Notes: a model not told the origin generated them from the letters alone. A DNA stretch of 64,000 nucleotides from Thermoflexus hugenholtzii JAD2 (GCA_943325205.2 CALPOM020000002.1:1-64000); one strand, 5' to 3'. Positions 9,310-17,898 are shown, counted from the first letter of the stretch. Translations and numbers: made by a program.

Positions 9310-10005
9310 TTAAGCATGCCAACCTAAGTGGCGGGCCAGAAAGTGTTTGCCAAGTTGCGTTTGCGGCTGTTTAAAAAAAGATTCAGTAGAGTCTATTTCT
9401 GCAACTTGACCATCTACAATCAAGATGACATGTTGAGAGAGTCGTTGAACTTGACCCATATCGTGGGAAGCCATTAAAAATCGGGTACCCTGCTTAGCCA
9501 ACTGGAGTATTTGATCTTCAATAAAGTCAGCTGTTGCCGGATCCATATTAGCGGTTGGTTCATCTAACAAAATCAATGCTGCCTCCACGAGAACTGCCCG
9601 AGCTATAGCAACCCGTTGTTTTTCACCAGCGGAGAGTTTAGTCGCCGCTTGATTGGCAAGATGTCCTAGATGAAACCTTTGTAGGACATCATTAATCATC
9701 TGATCATGAATTCGTGGATAGGCATCCTGGAGAATTGCTAAATTGTCACGCACAGACATTTTTAAAAAAGTGACTTGATTGAGTAATAGGAAGATCGATT
9801 CAAAGGGGTGGTGAAGCTGCAAATTTTTATTGGTTTGTAGTCCAGATAACGTTTTTAATAAAGAGGTCTTACCAGAACCATTTGGTCCGATAATAGCGGT
9901 AATTTGATCAATCGGGATTGAGAGATTTTTAATATCCAAGATGGCTTTGTCATTAGGAGCAAGATACAGATTTTCTATCTCGATTGACTGAATTAGATTA
10001 GCCAT
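9310..10005 (-). CDS. tupC: ABC transporter ATP-binding protein, tungstate/molybdate type
   Basis: A single nucleotide-binding domain of 231 residues: Walker A GPNGSGKTSLLKTLSG, signature LSAGEKQRVAIARAV, Walker B LILLDEPTANMD and the H-loop ASHD. Size and coupling to a TupB-like permease indicate a TupC-type oxyanion importer ATPase. I place the start at ATG 10005 (MANLIQSIEIENLYL) instead of the track's TTG at 10020, because it overlaps the permease stop by a few bases, a normal coupling arrangement. Confidence 0.82.
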   Translation of the reverse strand: MANLIQSIEIENLYLAPNDKAILDIKNLSIPIDQITAIIGPNGSGKTSLLKTLSGLQTNKNLQLHHPFESIFLLLNQVTFLKMSVRDNLAILQDAYPRIHDQMINDVLQRFHLGHLANQAATKLSAGEKQRVAIARAVLVEAALILLDEPTANMDPATADFIEDQILQLAKQGTRFLMASHDMGQVQRLSQHVILIVDGQVAEIDSTESFFKQPQTQLGKHFLARHLGWHA

Positions 10006-10705
10006 AATTTTTCTCAGCAATATGTTTCATGACGCTGGCTAGTAAATTAATCATTAAAACGATACTAATCAATACAATGCCAAGAGCTAGTGCAAAGGGT
10101 AAGTCACCTTTACTTGTTTCTAAAGAAATTGCCGTAGTCAGAGTGCGCGTAGAGTTGGCAATATTGCCACCCACGATCATCACTGTCCCAACCTCCGAAA
10201 TGGCACGACCAAAACCAGCAAGGACTGCCAGTAGTAAAGAAAAGCGGCAATCCCAAAGAATCCACTTTATTTGTGATTGATTACTTAAGTGGAGTGTTTT
10301 TAAAGTTTCACCGTGGATTGCCCAGCCATCAGCAATAATTTGTCTTGAAATAGCCGCTATGAGTGGAATGGTAATGAGTGATTGGGCAATAATCATTCCT
10401 GTCGTGGAAAATAGTAGACCAAGGCTACCAAGGGGCCCAGACCTAGAAAGTAATAGATAGATCAGTACACCGATAATAACTGTAGGTACATTCATGAGCG
10501 AGTTTAAGATCGTGATTAGCCACTTTCTACCAACAAAGTCATTCGTTGCTAGGATCCCTCCTAATGGTAAGCCCAGGAATGTTCCGATAACTAATGCAGT
10601 AAGACTGACTTGTAATGAGACACCTACAATTTCCCAAACTTGTTGATCAAAATACAGGACAAGCTCAAAAGACTCTAAAAGGGTAGGCCACATTGATGGG
10701 ATCAC
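9998..10705 (-). CDS. tupB: ABC transporter permease, tungstate type (TupB-like)
   Basis: The 235-residue membrane protein has about five to six helices and the BPD_transp_1 loop GFGRAISEVGTVMIVGGNI, the EAA-like motif with the AISEVG core seen in tungstate and molybdate permeases. Its C-terminal end overlaps the ATPase gene. The GTG start at 10705 lies in a GTGA overlap with the stop of a 16-codon ORF just upstream, which favours this start over the ATG at 10693. The expected periplasmic binding protein TupA is not encoded next to it. Confidence 0.8.
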   Translation of the reverse strand: MIPSMWPTLLESFELVLYFDQQVWEIVGVSLQVSLTALVIGTFLGLPLGGILATNDFVGRKWLITILNSLMNVPTVIIGVLIYLLLSRSGPLGSLGLLFSTTGMIIAQSLITIPLIAAISRQIIADGWAIHGETLKTLHLSNQSQIKWILWDCRFSLLLAVLAGFGRAISEVGTVMIVGGNIANSTRTLTTAISLETSKGDLPFALALGIVLISIVLMINLLASVMKHIAEKNYG

Positions 10706-10752
10706 TTACTTTGAAAAATGAACCAACGCAGCGGATGTGAATATTGTTTCAT
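10702..10752 (-). CDS. 16-codon ORF translationally coupled to tupB
   Basis: On the minus strand ATG at 10752 encodes MKQYSHPLRWFIFQSK and ends with TGA overlapping the GTG of tupB. A GGAG lies six bases before the ATG, the strongest ribosome-binding site in this locus. The peptide looks like the start of a signal peptide (basic residues, then WFIF). It may be a leader peptide that feeds ribosomes to tupB or the remnant of a deleted tupA. It is too short for the ORF track. Confidence 0.4.
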   Translation of the reverse strand: MKQYSHPLRWFIFQSK

Positions 10753-10848
10753 AGGAACTCCATGATAAAACAATCAATTCAAAGATGCCAACTCCGAGTA
10801 AAATAGGGGATCAAGATGAAACTCGCAGTTGATTAAAAAAGGAATCAT

Positions 10849-11319
10849 ATGAAATTTTTTGCACAATGGATAGTTTTTATGAGTGTCTTCTTATGGACTC
10901 AGCAGGCACTTTCTCAAGCCAGTAATACTATTCAAATTTCAGATGCCTATGCCCGAGCAACTAGTCCGGGGCAGGTGGTTGGCGCTGGTTATTTGACGAT
11001 TTCTAATCTTGCTAATACCAATGACCGCTTACTTTCAGCCAGTTTTACGCGGTTAGGCCAGGTTCAAATCCATGAAATGAAAATGGAAGGTGATCGGATG
11101 ATGATGCGTGAGTTAAATGGGCTTGAGATTCCTGCTAAGGGGAGTGCGCAACTTAAACCTGGTGGTAATCATTTAATGTTTATGCAACTCAAAGAACCTT
11201 TCAAAGAAGGTGAAGTTTTACAAGTTCAATTGCAATTTGAAAAAGCCGGCAAGGTTGATATTAAGCTACCCGTTAAGGCTATGGGGCATTCTGGGATGGG
11301 GCACTCTAAAAATCACTAA
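10849..11319 (+). CDS. periplasmic copper chaperone PCu(A)C
   Basis: The 156-residue protein has a signal peptide (cleavage near QALSQA, residue 24) and a cupredoxin-like domain. The copper site of this family, H-x10-M-x21-H-x-M, is fully present: H75, M86, H108 and M110. A His/Met-rich tail (GHSGMGHSKNH) adds further copper ligands. PCu(A)C delivers Cu(I) to the CuA site of cytochrome c oxidase. No Sco or oxidase gene is adjacent. An AAGGAA ribosome-binding site precedes the ATG. Confidence 0.9.
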   Translation: MKFFAQWIVFMSVFLWTQQALSQASNTIQISDAYARATSPGQVVGAGYLTISNLANTNDRLLSASFTRLGQVQIHEMKMEGDRMMMRELNGLEIPAKGSAQLKPGGNHLMFMQLKEPFKEGEVLQVQLQFEKAGKVDIKLPVKAMGHSGMGHSKNH

Positions 11320-11361
11320 GTTCATACGACGTGCATCATGAATTTAAACCATCCAATCAAT

Positions 11362-11385
11362 CTAACGCTTTTCGCAAAGCGTTAG
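11362..11385. terminator. bidirectional hairpin between convergent genes
   Basis: CTAACGCTTT and AAAGCGTTAG are a perfect 10-bp inverted repeat around the tetraloop TCGC. It lies between the convergent PCu(A)C and ilvD genes, where it could terminate both. Neither side has a good T-run. Confidence 0.6.
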
Positions 11386-11398
11386 ATAATTAGCAAGA

Positions 11399-13108
11399 CT
11401 ATTTATCAAGTTCAAGATTCAGGTCTGTAACTGCCCCAAGACTAGCAGAACTAGCCAATTTAGCGTATTTGGCTAAGATCCCACGCGTGTAGCGCGGTTG
11501 AGGCTTTTTCCAAAGACTTCTTCTTCGAGCAATTTCTTCTTCGCTGACATTTAATTGGATCAATAGTTGATGTGCATCGATTGTGATGGAGTCATTTTCT
11601 TGTATCAGTGCGATCGTGCCACCGACATAAGCCTCTGGAGAAACGTGACCAACTACCATACCCCAAGTGCCTCCTGAAAAACGTCCATCAGTGATTAGCC
11701 CGACTGTTTCTCCTAAGCCTTGACCAATCAGAGCGGAAGTGGGAGAAAGCATTTCACGCATGCCAGGTCCACCCTTAGGTCCTTCATAACGAATAATAAC
11801 GACATCGCCATGTGTGATTTGGTTTTTCATAATTGCGGCCATCGCATCATCCTCGGAATCAAAGACTCTTGCTGGACCGGTAATACTTGGATTTTTAAGC
11901 CCAGAAATCTTGGCAACACATCCCTCTGGAGAAATATTACCCTTTAGAATCGCCAAGTGACCTTCGGCATACATTGGATTAGATATTGGGCGAATTACAA
12001 ATTGGTCTGCTCTTGGAGTTGAGGGGATATCTTGAAGTATTTGGCCAATTGTTTTACCCGTAATCGTTATACAGTCCGCGTGGAGTAGTCCTGCATCTAA
12101 GAGAATTTTCATGACTTGTGGAATTCCTCCCGCAAGGTGTAAATCTGTGGCGAGATATTTGCCGGAGGGCTTCATATCAACAAGGACTGGAACTTTGCGG
12201 CGAATGCGTTCAAAATCATCGATTGTCCAAGGCACCTCAGCGGCGCTAGCGATCGCGAGGAAATGCAGAACAGCGTTGGTTGAGCCACCCACAGCCATAA
12301 TGACACTAACGGCATTCTCAATGGATTTTTTAGTAATGATATCGCGTGGGCAGAGATTATTTTTTACTGCTTCGATGAGAACGCGGGCCGACTCAGCCGC
12401 ACTGGCGACCTTTTCATCATCAATATTTGACATGGTTGAAGAATAGGGTAAGCTCATTCCTAGAGCTTCAAACGCGGAGCTCATCGTATTTGCCGTATAC
12501 ATTCCACCGCAGGATCCGCTACTTGGGCAGGCATTTTGCTCGATGGCTTTAAAGTCCACTTCGTTCATCCTACCCGAGGTAAATTCTCCGACCGCTTCGA
12601 AGGCCGATACGATGTTCAGTTCGCGGCCCTGGTAGTGGCCAGGTTTAATGGTGCCACCATAGACATAAATACTAGGAACATTGGTTCTAGCCATGGCCAT
12701 CATGCCACCGGGCATATTTTTATCGCAGCCGCCGACTACGAGAACACCATCTTGCCAGAGGCCATTGACACATGTTTCGATACTATCGGCGATCACCTCG
12801 CGGGATATTAAGGAATATTTCATACCCTCGGTGCCCATTCCCATCCCATCGGATATTGTTGGTGTACCAAAGATTTGGGCATTGGCCCCGCCAGCCTCTA
12901 AGGCGTCTACGGCCGCATCGGCTAAACGTTGTAGCCCACTATTACAAGGAGTGATGGTTGAGTGCCCATTAGCAACCCCAATCATTGGTTTTTGAAAGTC
13001 CCCTTCTTGATAGCCCATGGCGTAGTACATCGATCGGTTAGGGGCTCTTGCGACACCTTCTGTAATATTTCGTGAACGACGATTGCTAGGGCTTGGGTCT
13101 TTAGACAT
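11399..13108 (-). CDS. ilvD: dihydroxy-acid dehydratase
   Basis: Catalyses dehydration of 2,3-dihydroxy-isovalerate and -methylvalerate, the third common step of valine and isoleucine synthesis, using an Fe-S cluster. Visible family motifs are [17 protein letters not shown] and [18 protein letters not shown], which hold the cluster cysteines, and the C-terminal [21 protein letters not shown] choose ATG 13108 ([13 protein letters not shown]) over the track start at 13210, because GGAG precedes it and the 569-residue product has normal length. It is unlinked to the ilvBHC cluster 15 kb away. Confidence 0.96.
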   Translation of the reverse strand: MSKDPSPSNRRSRNITEGVARAPNRSMYYAMGYQEGDFQKPMIGVANGHSTITPCNSGLQRLADAAVDALEAGGANAQIFGTPTISDGMGMGTEGMKYSLISREVIADSIETCVNGLWQDGVLVVGGCDKNMPGGMMAMARTNVPSIYVYGGTIKPGHYQGRELNIVSAFEAVGEFTSGRMNEVDFKAIEQNACPSSGSCGGMYTANTMSSAFEALGMSLPYSSTMSNIDDEKVASAAESARVLIEAVKNNLCPRDIITKKSIENAVSVIMAVGGSTNAVLHFLAIASAAEVPWTIDDFERIRRKVPVLVDMKPSGKYLATDLHLAGGIPQVMKILLDAGLLHADCITITGKTIGQILQDIPSTPRADQFVIRPISNPMYAEGHLAILKGNISPEGCVAKISGLKNPSITGPARVFDSEDDAMAAIMKNQITHGDVVIIRYEGPKGGPGMREMLSPTSALIGQGLGETVGLITDGRFSGGTWGMVVGHVSPEAYVGGTIALIQENDSITIDAHQLLIQLNVSEEEIARRRSLWKKPQPRYTRGILAKYAKLASSASLGAVTDLNLELDK

Positions 13109-13252
13109 CTGGGTCTCCGAGAAGTTTAAGTAATATAAAACCGATAAAAATCGAATAAAAAATTTTTCTTTTTCTATTTTACTGTGCGCCATGAAATTCA
13201 TCGTGGACAATAGCTTTTTTAGTAGTATTTCACCAAATGGGTATGCTTAAGT

Positions 13253-14452
13253 ATGGAAAAATATGACGTAATCATCGTTGGTGCTGGAGCTGCTGGTCTT
13301 TTTTGTGCTGGGGTAGCTGGGCAATTAGGACGGCGGGTTCTGCTTTTGGATCATGCGGAGATTTTAGGGGAGAAAATCCGAATTAGTGGCGGTGGCAGGT
13401 GTAATTTTACGAATTTACACGCGAGTCCCAAGAATTTTTTATCCATGAACCCGCACTTTGTCAAAGGACCTTTAGCGAGGTATACAAGTCAACACTTCAT
13501 CAATTTAGTACAAGAGTATGGCATTGCTTTTCATGAAAAACATCAGGGGCAGTTATTTTGTGATGGGTCAGCCAAGGCAATCATTGATTTACTCCTCAAA
13601 GAATGCCAAATTGGTCATGTCGAGTTGCGCCATCCTATAGCAGTTCAAGCCATCAGGCAACACGAATTAAGTTGGCTTGTTAACACCCCTCAAGGAGATT
13701 TTTTAGGCAGTAATTTAGTCATTGCCACGGGTGGATTGCCTGTACCTGCAATTGGGGCGAGTGACTTTGCACTGCAATTTGCCAAGCAGCAAAATATTCC
13801 AATAGTTGATCCACGTCCAGCCTTAGTGCCTCTGGCATTTACGTCTGGAATTTTCTCATCGATGGAGGAATTTGCTGGTTTGAGCGTGACCGTTGAGATT
13901 AGCGCTGGGAGTGCAAAAAAGCATTATGGTCAGGGTCATTTTCGGGAGGATTTGTTAATTACCCACAAGGGTTTATCTGGCCCTGCAGTGTTGCAGGCTA
14001 GTTCATATTGGCGTGAAGGTGAGACTTTACAAATTGTTTGGTTTGACGAGTCGAAGTGGCGTGAGATCTGTGATGCTGATGCCAATCGCGCTCGCACGGT
14101 TGATAACTTATTAACCGAGTTTTTCCCAGCTCGACTAGCCCGTGAGTTTGCAAGGCAATTGGGTTTACAAGATAAAAAATGGGCTGAGGTATCTAGTAAA
14201 AACAAAGCAGCTTTACTGGATTTATTAGCGCGTTGGTCTGTCAAGCCTGCTGGAACTTTAGGTTGGAATAAGGCGGAGGTAATGGCTGGTGGGGTCGATA
14301 CTACGGCACTAGATAGTCGGACGATGATGGTGAAGAGTCAGCCGGGATTATTTTTTATTGGTGAGTGTGTTGATGTGACTGGGCACTTAGGCGGACATAA
14401 TTTTCAATGGGCCTGGTCTAGTGCGTATGTTTGTGCTCATGGGCTTCTTTAA
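13253..14452 (+). CDS. BaiN/HI0933-type NAD(P)/FAD-dependent oxidoreductase
   Basis: The 399-residue protein starts with the FAD dinucleotide fold motif DVIIVGAGAAGLFCAG, followed by the family hallmark KIRISGGGRCNFTN, and ends with the second FAD contact FFIGECVDVTGHLGGHNFQWAWSS. This is the HI0933/YhiN family of flavoproteins. Most members are uncharacterised, while BaiN reduces bile acid intermediates. The physiological substrate here is unknown. Its last bases overlap the end of the convergent LOG gene by four bases. Confidence 0.88.
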   Translation: MEKYDVIIVGAGAAGLFCAGVAGQLGRRVLLLDHAEILGEKIRISGGGRCNFTNLHASPKNFLSMNPHFVKGPLARYTSQHFINLVQEYGIAFHEKHQGQLFCDGSAKAIIDLLLKECQIGHVELRHPIAVQAIRQHELSWLVNTPQGDFLGSNLVIATGGLPVPAIGASDFALQFAKQQNIPIVDPRPALVPLAFTSGIFSSMEEFAGLSVTVEISAGSAKKHYGQGHFREDLLITHKGLSGPAVLQASSYWREGETLQIVWFDESKWREICDADANRARTVDNLLTEFFPARLAREFARQLGLQDKKWAEVSSKNKAALLDLLARWSVKPAGTLGWNKAEVMAGGVDTTALDSRTMMVKSQPGLFFIGECVDVTGHLGGHNFQWAWSSAYVCAHGLL

Positions 14453-14997
14453 GCCAATGATTTTTCAAGGTAAGAAAAAGTTTCTGGGACAGTTTGAACA
14501 ATTTGAATTTTTTCAAAGTGAGATTCACTCATGAGCCCATGTTGCACGCTTTGCTGTAAAAAATGGATGAGTCCATCATAGTAACCAGACCAATTGGCTA
14601 GGATTATCGGTTTTTTGTGAAAGCCTATCTGGGCCGTAGCCCAGACCTCAAATAGCTCATCAAAGGTTCCTATCCCGCCGGGAATAATTACAAATGCATT
14701 TGCCATATTCGACATCATTTCTTTACGTTCACTCATGGTTTGCACATAATGCACTTCGGTGAGTTGAGCCATATTGGCTTGTTCGGTTTGCAGGCCGTGG
14801 GGAGTAATCCCAATGACTCTGCCTTGTTGTTGGAGAGCACCTTGGGCTATTTGACCCATGAGACCATTCCCACCACCCCCGAAAACAAGAGTCCAATTGC
14901 GTGTAGCGATACCCTGACCAAGATCTTTTGCCCAAGTTGACCATTGGTCATTACTCCCTGGGCGAGAACCACAAAAAACACAAATATTTTTATTCAT
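14449..14997 (-). CDS. LOG family protein (cytokinin riboside 5'-monophosphate phosphoribohydrolase type)
   Basis: The 182-residue Rossmann-fold protein carries the LOG catalytic motif PGGIGTFDELFEVW (PGGxGTxxE) and the N-terminal ICVFCGSRPG. Members hydrolyse the N-glycosidic bond of nucleoside monophosphates, and several bacterial proteins once called lysine decarboxylases belong here. Length matches the TIGR00730 group. It is transcribed alone, convergent with the BaiN-like gene and divergent from the nitroreductase gene. Confidence 0.88.
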   Translation of the reverse strand: MNKNICVFCGSRPGSNDQWSTWAKDLGQGIATRNWTLVFGGGGNGLMGQIAQGALQQQGRVIGITPHGLQTEQANMAQLTEVHYVQTMSERKEMMSNMANAFVIIPGGIGTFDELFEVWATAQIGFHKKPIILANWSGYYDGLIHFLQQSVQHGLMSESHFEKIQIVQTVPETFSYLEKSLA

Positions 14998-15058
14998 GGC
15001 GATAGGATAACCTGTTTAGTTAACGAATAAAAGAGTTGCCTGTGTCAGTTAATCAAGA

Positions 15059-15089
15059 TTGGGTACAAGTCAAACGACTTGTTTACAAT
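15059..15089 (+). promoter_or_regulatory. promoter with an 18-bp palindrome in a 19-bp spacer (MerR-type layout)
   Basis: TTGGGT (15059-15064) and TACAAT (15084-15089) are separated by 19 bases. The spacer contains the exact palindrome ACAAGTC-AAAC-GACTTGT (15065-15082). Palindromes centred in 19-20-bp spacers are the hallmark of MerR-family activated promoters. It is 70 bases before the nitroreductase ATG. The -35 match is only moderate. Confidence 0.45.
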
Positions 15090-15158
15090 GGAGTCAGAAT
15101 ATGGCTTTTTTAGTGAAAAAAAGTCAATCTTTGTTTTGTAACCTTTTGATAAGAAGAA

Positions 15159-15758
15159 ATGATAATGACTAGTAAATTAAATGATGCTGCACTGAACCAA
15201 TTATTTATTGATGGCAGAACTGTGCACGGTTTTTTGCCTGACGAGATTACTGATGCTCAGATCCACGAAATTTATGATCTCATCAAATGGGCGCCAACAG
15301 CGTTCAATTTACAAGCTGCCAGATTTGTTTTTTTAAAATCCAAGGAAGCCAAGGCCCGATTGATGCCAGCATTAACTCCTGGTAATGTCCCGCAAGTTGA
15401 GAGTGCTGGAGTGACTGTCATTATTGCTTACGACACACAGTTTTATGAGCATTTACCCACCCAATTTACAGCGATGGATGCCAAAGCTATTTTTGATAAA
15501 AACCCAGAGGCTGCGAATATTGCCGGCTTTCGAAATGGTTCTATGCAGGGTGGTTATTTAATCTTAGGTGCTCGAGCACTTGGTTATGCCTGTGGTGCTA
15601 TGTCGGGTTTTGATAATGCGAAAGTGAATGCCGAGTTTTTTGCTGATGGTCGTTTTAAATCCAATTTTTTACTCAATATTGGACATCAGGCTGACACTAC
15701 TAAAATTTGGCCACGTGGTCCGCGTTTAGCGTTTGATCAGGTTGCTCAAATCTTGTAA
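15159..15758 (+). CDS. rutE: malonic semialdehyde reductase RutE/HadB-type nitroreductase family protein
   Basis: The 199-residue protein has the FMN-dependent nitroreductase fold. The motifs IKWAPTAFNLQAARFVF, MQGGYLILGARALGYACGAMSGFD and a conserved C-terminal NIGHQAD.TKIWPRGPRL-like segment match the RutE/HadB branch, whose best-known member reduces malonic semialdehyde in uracil breakdown. No other rut genes are near, so the symbol marks similarity only. ATG at 15159 or 15165 (MTSKLND) could both be used; AAGAAG lies just upstream. The preceding region holds a palindromic promoter. Confidence 0.78.
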   Translation: MIMTSKLNDAALNQLFIDGRTVHGFLPDEITDAQIHEIYDLIKWAPTAFNLQAARFVFLKSKEAKARLMPALTPGNVPQVESAGVTVIIAYDTQFYEHLPTQFTAMDAKAIFDKNPEAANIAGFRNGSMQGGYLILGARALGYACGAMSGFDNAKVNAEFFADGRFKSNFLLNIGHQADTTKIWPRGPRLAFDQVAQIL

Positions 15759-15785
15759 TAGTAATGAGTTGACCTATTTGGTTAT

Positions 15786-15836
15786 CTCAATGTTTACGGT
15801 TACTCAATACTTACGGTAACTCAATGCTTATAGGAT
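15786..15836 (+). repeat. three imperfect 17-bp tandem repeats upstream of crcB
   Basis: CTCAATGTTTACGGTTA, CTCAATACTTACGGTAA and CTCAATGCTTATAGGAT follow each other exactly (15786, 15803, 15820). They fill the gap between the nitroreductase stop and crcB. They do not resemble the fluoride riboswitch. Confidence 0.7.
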
Positions 15837-15869
15837 GGATTGGTTTGTATAGCAACGAGAGGGCGAGTG

Positions 15870-16247
15870 ATGTGGCAATCGATAGCAGCAATTAGCCTTG
15901 GCGCTTCCTTAGGAGCTGTATTGCGATGGACTTTTGGTATTTTGCTCAATCCCATATATTTTGCTATTCCGCTTGGCACCGTATTCGCTAATTTATTGGG
16001 GGGCTATTTGATTGGCTTAGCCATGGCGGTTTTTGAGCAACACGCTGAAATAGTTCCTGAGTGGCGTCTACTCATCATTACGGGTTTTTTGGGAGGATTA
16101 ACCACTTTTTCGACATTTTCCGCAGAGGTCACAAAAATGTTGCATGATGGTTTGTTCACTTTAGCGCTTGGAACGATTTTGATTCATGTAGTTGGGTCGA
16201 TTATGTTGACAATCTTAGGTATTTATACCTACCAATTTTTTAAATAA
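15870..16247 (+). CDS. crcB: fluoride-specific ion channel Fluc/CrcB
   Basis: The 125-residue, four-helix protein carries CrcB motifs: [15 protein letters not shown] at the N-terminus, [17 protein letters not shown], and the central [16 protein letters not shown] that lines the pore. Fluc dimers let fluoride leave the cytosol. The track start (TTG 15840) adds ten residues; ATG 15870 is preceded by GAGGG and gives standard length. The gamma carbonic anhydrase gene follows after 12 bp and is probably cotranscribed. Confidence 0.93.
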   Translation: MWQSIAAISLGASLGAVLRWTFGILLNPIYFAIPLGTVFANLLGGYLIGLAMAVFEQHAEIVPEWRLLIITGFLGGLTTFSTFSAEVTKMLHDGLFTLALGTILIHVVGSIMLTILGIYTYQFFK

Positions 16248-16259
16248 AGGATTTATCGA

Positions 16260-16784
16260 ATGGCAATTTATCAATTAGGCGATTTAGTCCCAGAAATTGA
16301 TCCAACGGCATTTATTGCCCCTGAGGCAACGATCATTGGAAAAGTAATTGTTGGAACGTATTCAACAGTGTGGGCTGGTGTTGTTATCCGGGGAGATAAT
16401 GAACCAATAACGATTGGGAACTCCACTAATATTCAAGAGGGTGCAGTTTTGCACGTTGACAAGGGCTTTCCATTAACGCTCGGCAATGATGTCACAATTG
16501 GTCATCAGGTCATGTTGCATGGCTGCACGATTGAAGATGGGGCATTGATTGGAATTCAAGCTGTTATTTTAAATAACGCGGTAATTGGTAAAGAATCTTT
16601 GGTGGGGGCTGGAGCGGTAGTCACTGAAGGCAAGGTATTTCCGCCGAGGTCCCTGATTCTAGGCTCGCCAGCAAAGGTGGTTCGGGCATTAACGGATGAG
16701 GATATTGCTCGAATGTCGAAGGCTGCCCAGGGATATGCGAAGAGAGCAACTGTATTTAAAGAGACGTTAAAGAAAATTGGATAA
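16260..16784 (+). CDS. gamma-class carbonic anhydrase-like hexapeptide repeat protein (YrdA type)
   Basis: The 174-residue left-handed beta-helix protein has tandem hexapeptides (VIGKVIVGTYSTVWAGVVIRGD) and the zinc ligand histidines in GAVLHVDKG, TIGHQVMLHGCTIED. This is the YrdA/CaiE group of gamma carbonic anhydrase-like proteins. Enzymatic activity in this branch is often weak or unproven. It follows crcB and is followed after 10 bp by a small monooxygenase-fold protein. Confidence 0.88.
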   Translation: MAIYQLGDLVPEIDPTAFIAPEATIIGKVIVGTYSTVWAGVVIRGDNEPITIGNSTNIQEGAVLHVDKGFPLTLGNDVTIGHQVMLHGCTIEDGALIGIQAVILNNAVIGKESLVGAGAVVTEGKVFPPRSLILGSPAKVVRALTDEDIARMSKAAQGYAKRATVFKETLKKIG

Positions 16785-16794
16785 GGATTAAAAA

Positions 16795-17091
16795 ATGATT
16801 TTAGAAATAGCGGATATTACGATTGGGGCAGGTAAAAATGTTGAATTTGAAGAGGCCATTGAGCGAGGTGTACGAGAGGTTATTCAAAACGCCAAGGGAT
16901 TCTTAGGTTTTCATATCCAAAAGGGGATAGAAAGTCCGAATCGATACATATTGATGATTCAGTGGCAGACTTTAGAAAACCATACTGTTGACTTTCGTGA
17001 GTCGCCTGCTTTTGCTGTCTGGCGCGGCATCGTTGGGCCTTACTTTGAAAAGCCACCATCGGTCGAGCATTTCAGTTTATTGGCTAGTTAA
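16795..17091 (+). CDS. antibiotic biosynthesis monooxygenase (ABM) domain protein
   Basis: The 98-residue single-domain protein starts MILEIADITIGAGKNVEFE and has GFLGFHIQKGIESPNRYILMIQWQTLENH, the dimeric ferredoxin-like ABM pattern. Such proteins include quinol monooxygenases and heme-degrading enzymes, but most are uncharacterised. It is the last gene of the crcB group and converges with trhO, with only five bases between the stops. Confidence 0.85.
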   Translation: MILEIADITIGAGKNVEFEEAIERGVREVIQNAKGFLGFHIQKGIESPNRYILMIQWQTLENHTVDFRESPAFAVWRGIVGPYFEKPPSVEHFSLLAS

Positions 17092-17096
17092 GTTGC

Positions 17097-17891
17097 TCAG
17101 GGCTTTGAGGGCTGTAAGGGCTCCAAGGGCTTTTTAGCGATTGATTGATCGGAGTTCAGTTGAATTTCTTGCAGGCTTGGTGTTAGGGCCAAACGTTCAT
17201 CAAACACAAAACAGTCTCCTTGATAAAAAGTTTGACCAACCTGCTCGAAATAATTGAGAATACCACCCTCCAGTTGAAGGGTGTTTTCTATTCCAACCTC
17301 TTGCATTAACAGGTTGGCCTTTTCGCAGCGGATACCTCCAGTACAAAAACTGATCACGGTTTTATCTTTGAGTACAGCTTGATTTTTTTCTAGAGCAGAT
17401 GGGAATTCGCTAAATTGTTTTAAATCAAAATGGACGGCATTTTTAAAAGTGCCAAATGCTACCTCAAAGCTGTTACGAGTATCTAATAAGAGAATTGGAC
17501 GATTTGCATCATCATGTCCTTGTCTAAGCCATTGTTGAAGTTTTTCGGGTGTAATACTAGGTGCTCGTTTTTCATAGGCATGAATCGTCGGATGATTCAT
17601 GCGAATAATTTCAGGTTTGATTTTAACAAGCATTTTTTTATAGGGTTGGTACTCAGACCAGCTATTTTTAGTGGTCATATTTTCAAATGCTGGGATTTTA
17701 CAAAGCCATTCTAACCAAGTAGTAATATTTTCTTTTGGTGCTGCCAAGAAAAGATTAATCCCCTCAGAGGCAATGATTATCGTACCTTTGATGCCTTGAT
17801 TGATAGCTTGTTCAAGTAAATCATCCCGCAGCGTAGAAAGATTTTCTAGAACACCAAAGCGATAGGCTGAAATATTCAGAATCGGCTGCAT
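17097..17891 (-). CDS. trhO: tRNA uridine(34) hydroxylase TrhO (rhodanese-fold, YceA family)
   Basis: Installs the 5-hydroxyuridine at the wobble position of several tRNAs with oxygen. The N-terminal acylphosphatase-like part (GIKGTIIIASEGINLFLA) and the rhodanese domain with the active cysteine in SFCTGGIRCEKAN are both present. ATG 17891 (MQPILNISAYRF) gives 264 residues; the track start runs back into the upstream gene. It begins seven bases after the pseudouridine synthase stop, so both RNA-modifying genes form an operon. The C-terminal tail is made of nine-base tandem repeats (see repeat entry). Confidence 0.9.
   Translation of the reverse strand: MQPILNISAYRFGVLENLSTLRDDLLEQAINQGIKGTIIIASEGINLFLAAPKENITTWLEWLCKIPAFENMTTKNSWSEYQPYKKMLVKIKPEIIRMNHPTIHAYEKRAPSITPEKLQQWLRQGHDDANRPILLLDTRNSFEVAFGTFKNAVHFDLKQFSEFPSALEKNQAVLKDKTVISFCTGGIRCEKANLLMQEVGIENTLQLEGGILNYFEQVGQTFYQGDCFVFDERLALTPSLQEIQLNSDQSIAKKPLEPLQPSKP
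17099..17134. repeat. four 9-bp tandem repeats forming the trhO C-terminus
   Basis: AGGGCTTTG, AGGGCTGTA, AGGGCTCCA and AGGGCTTTT run without a gap. Read on the minus strand they encode the tail KKPLEPLQPSKP and reach to the stop codon, so the end of the protein appears to have grown by in-frame duplication. Confidence 0.75.
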
Positions 17892-17898
17892 GGGTAGT

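Noticed and set aside
12111-12446. 111-residue plus-strand ORF inside ilvD
   Set aside because: Antisense shadow of ilvD.
15759-15869. Fluoride riboswitch upstream of crcB
   Set aside because: I looked for the conserved crcB motif helices and loops and found only the 17-bp tandem repeats.
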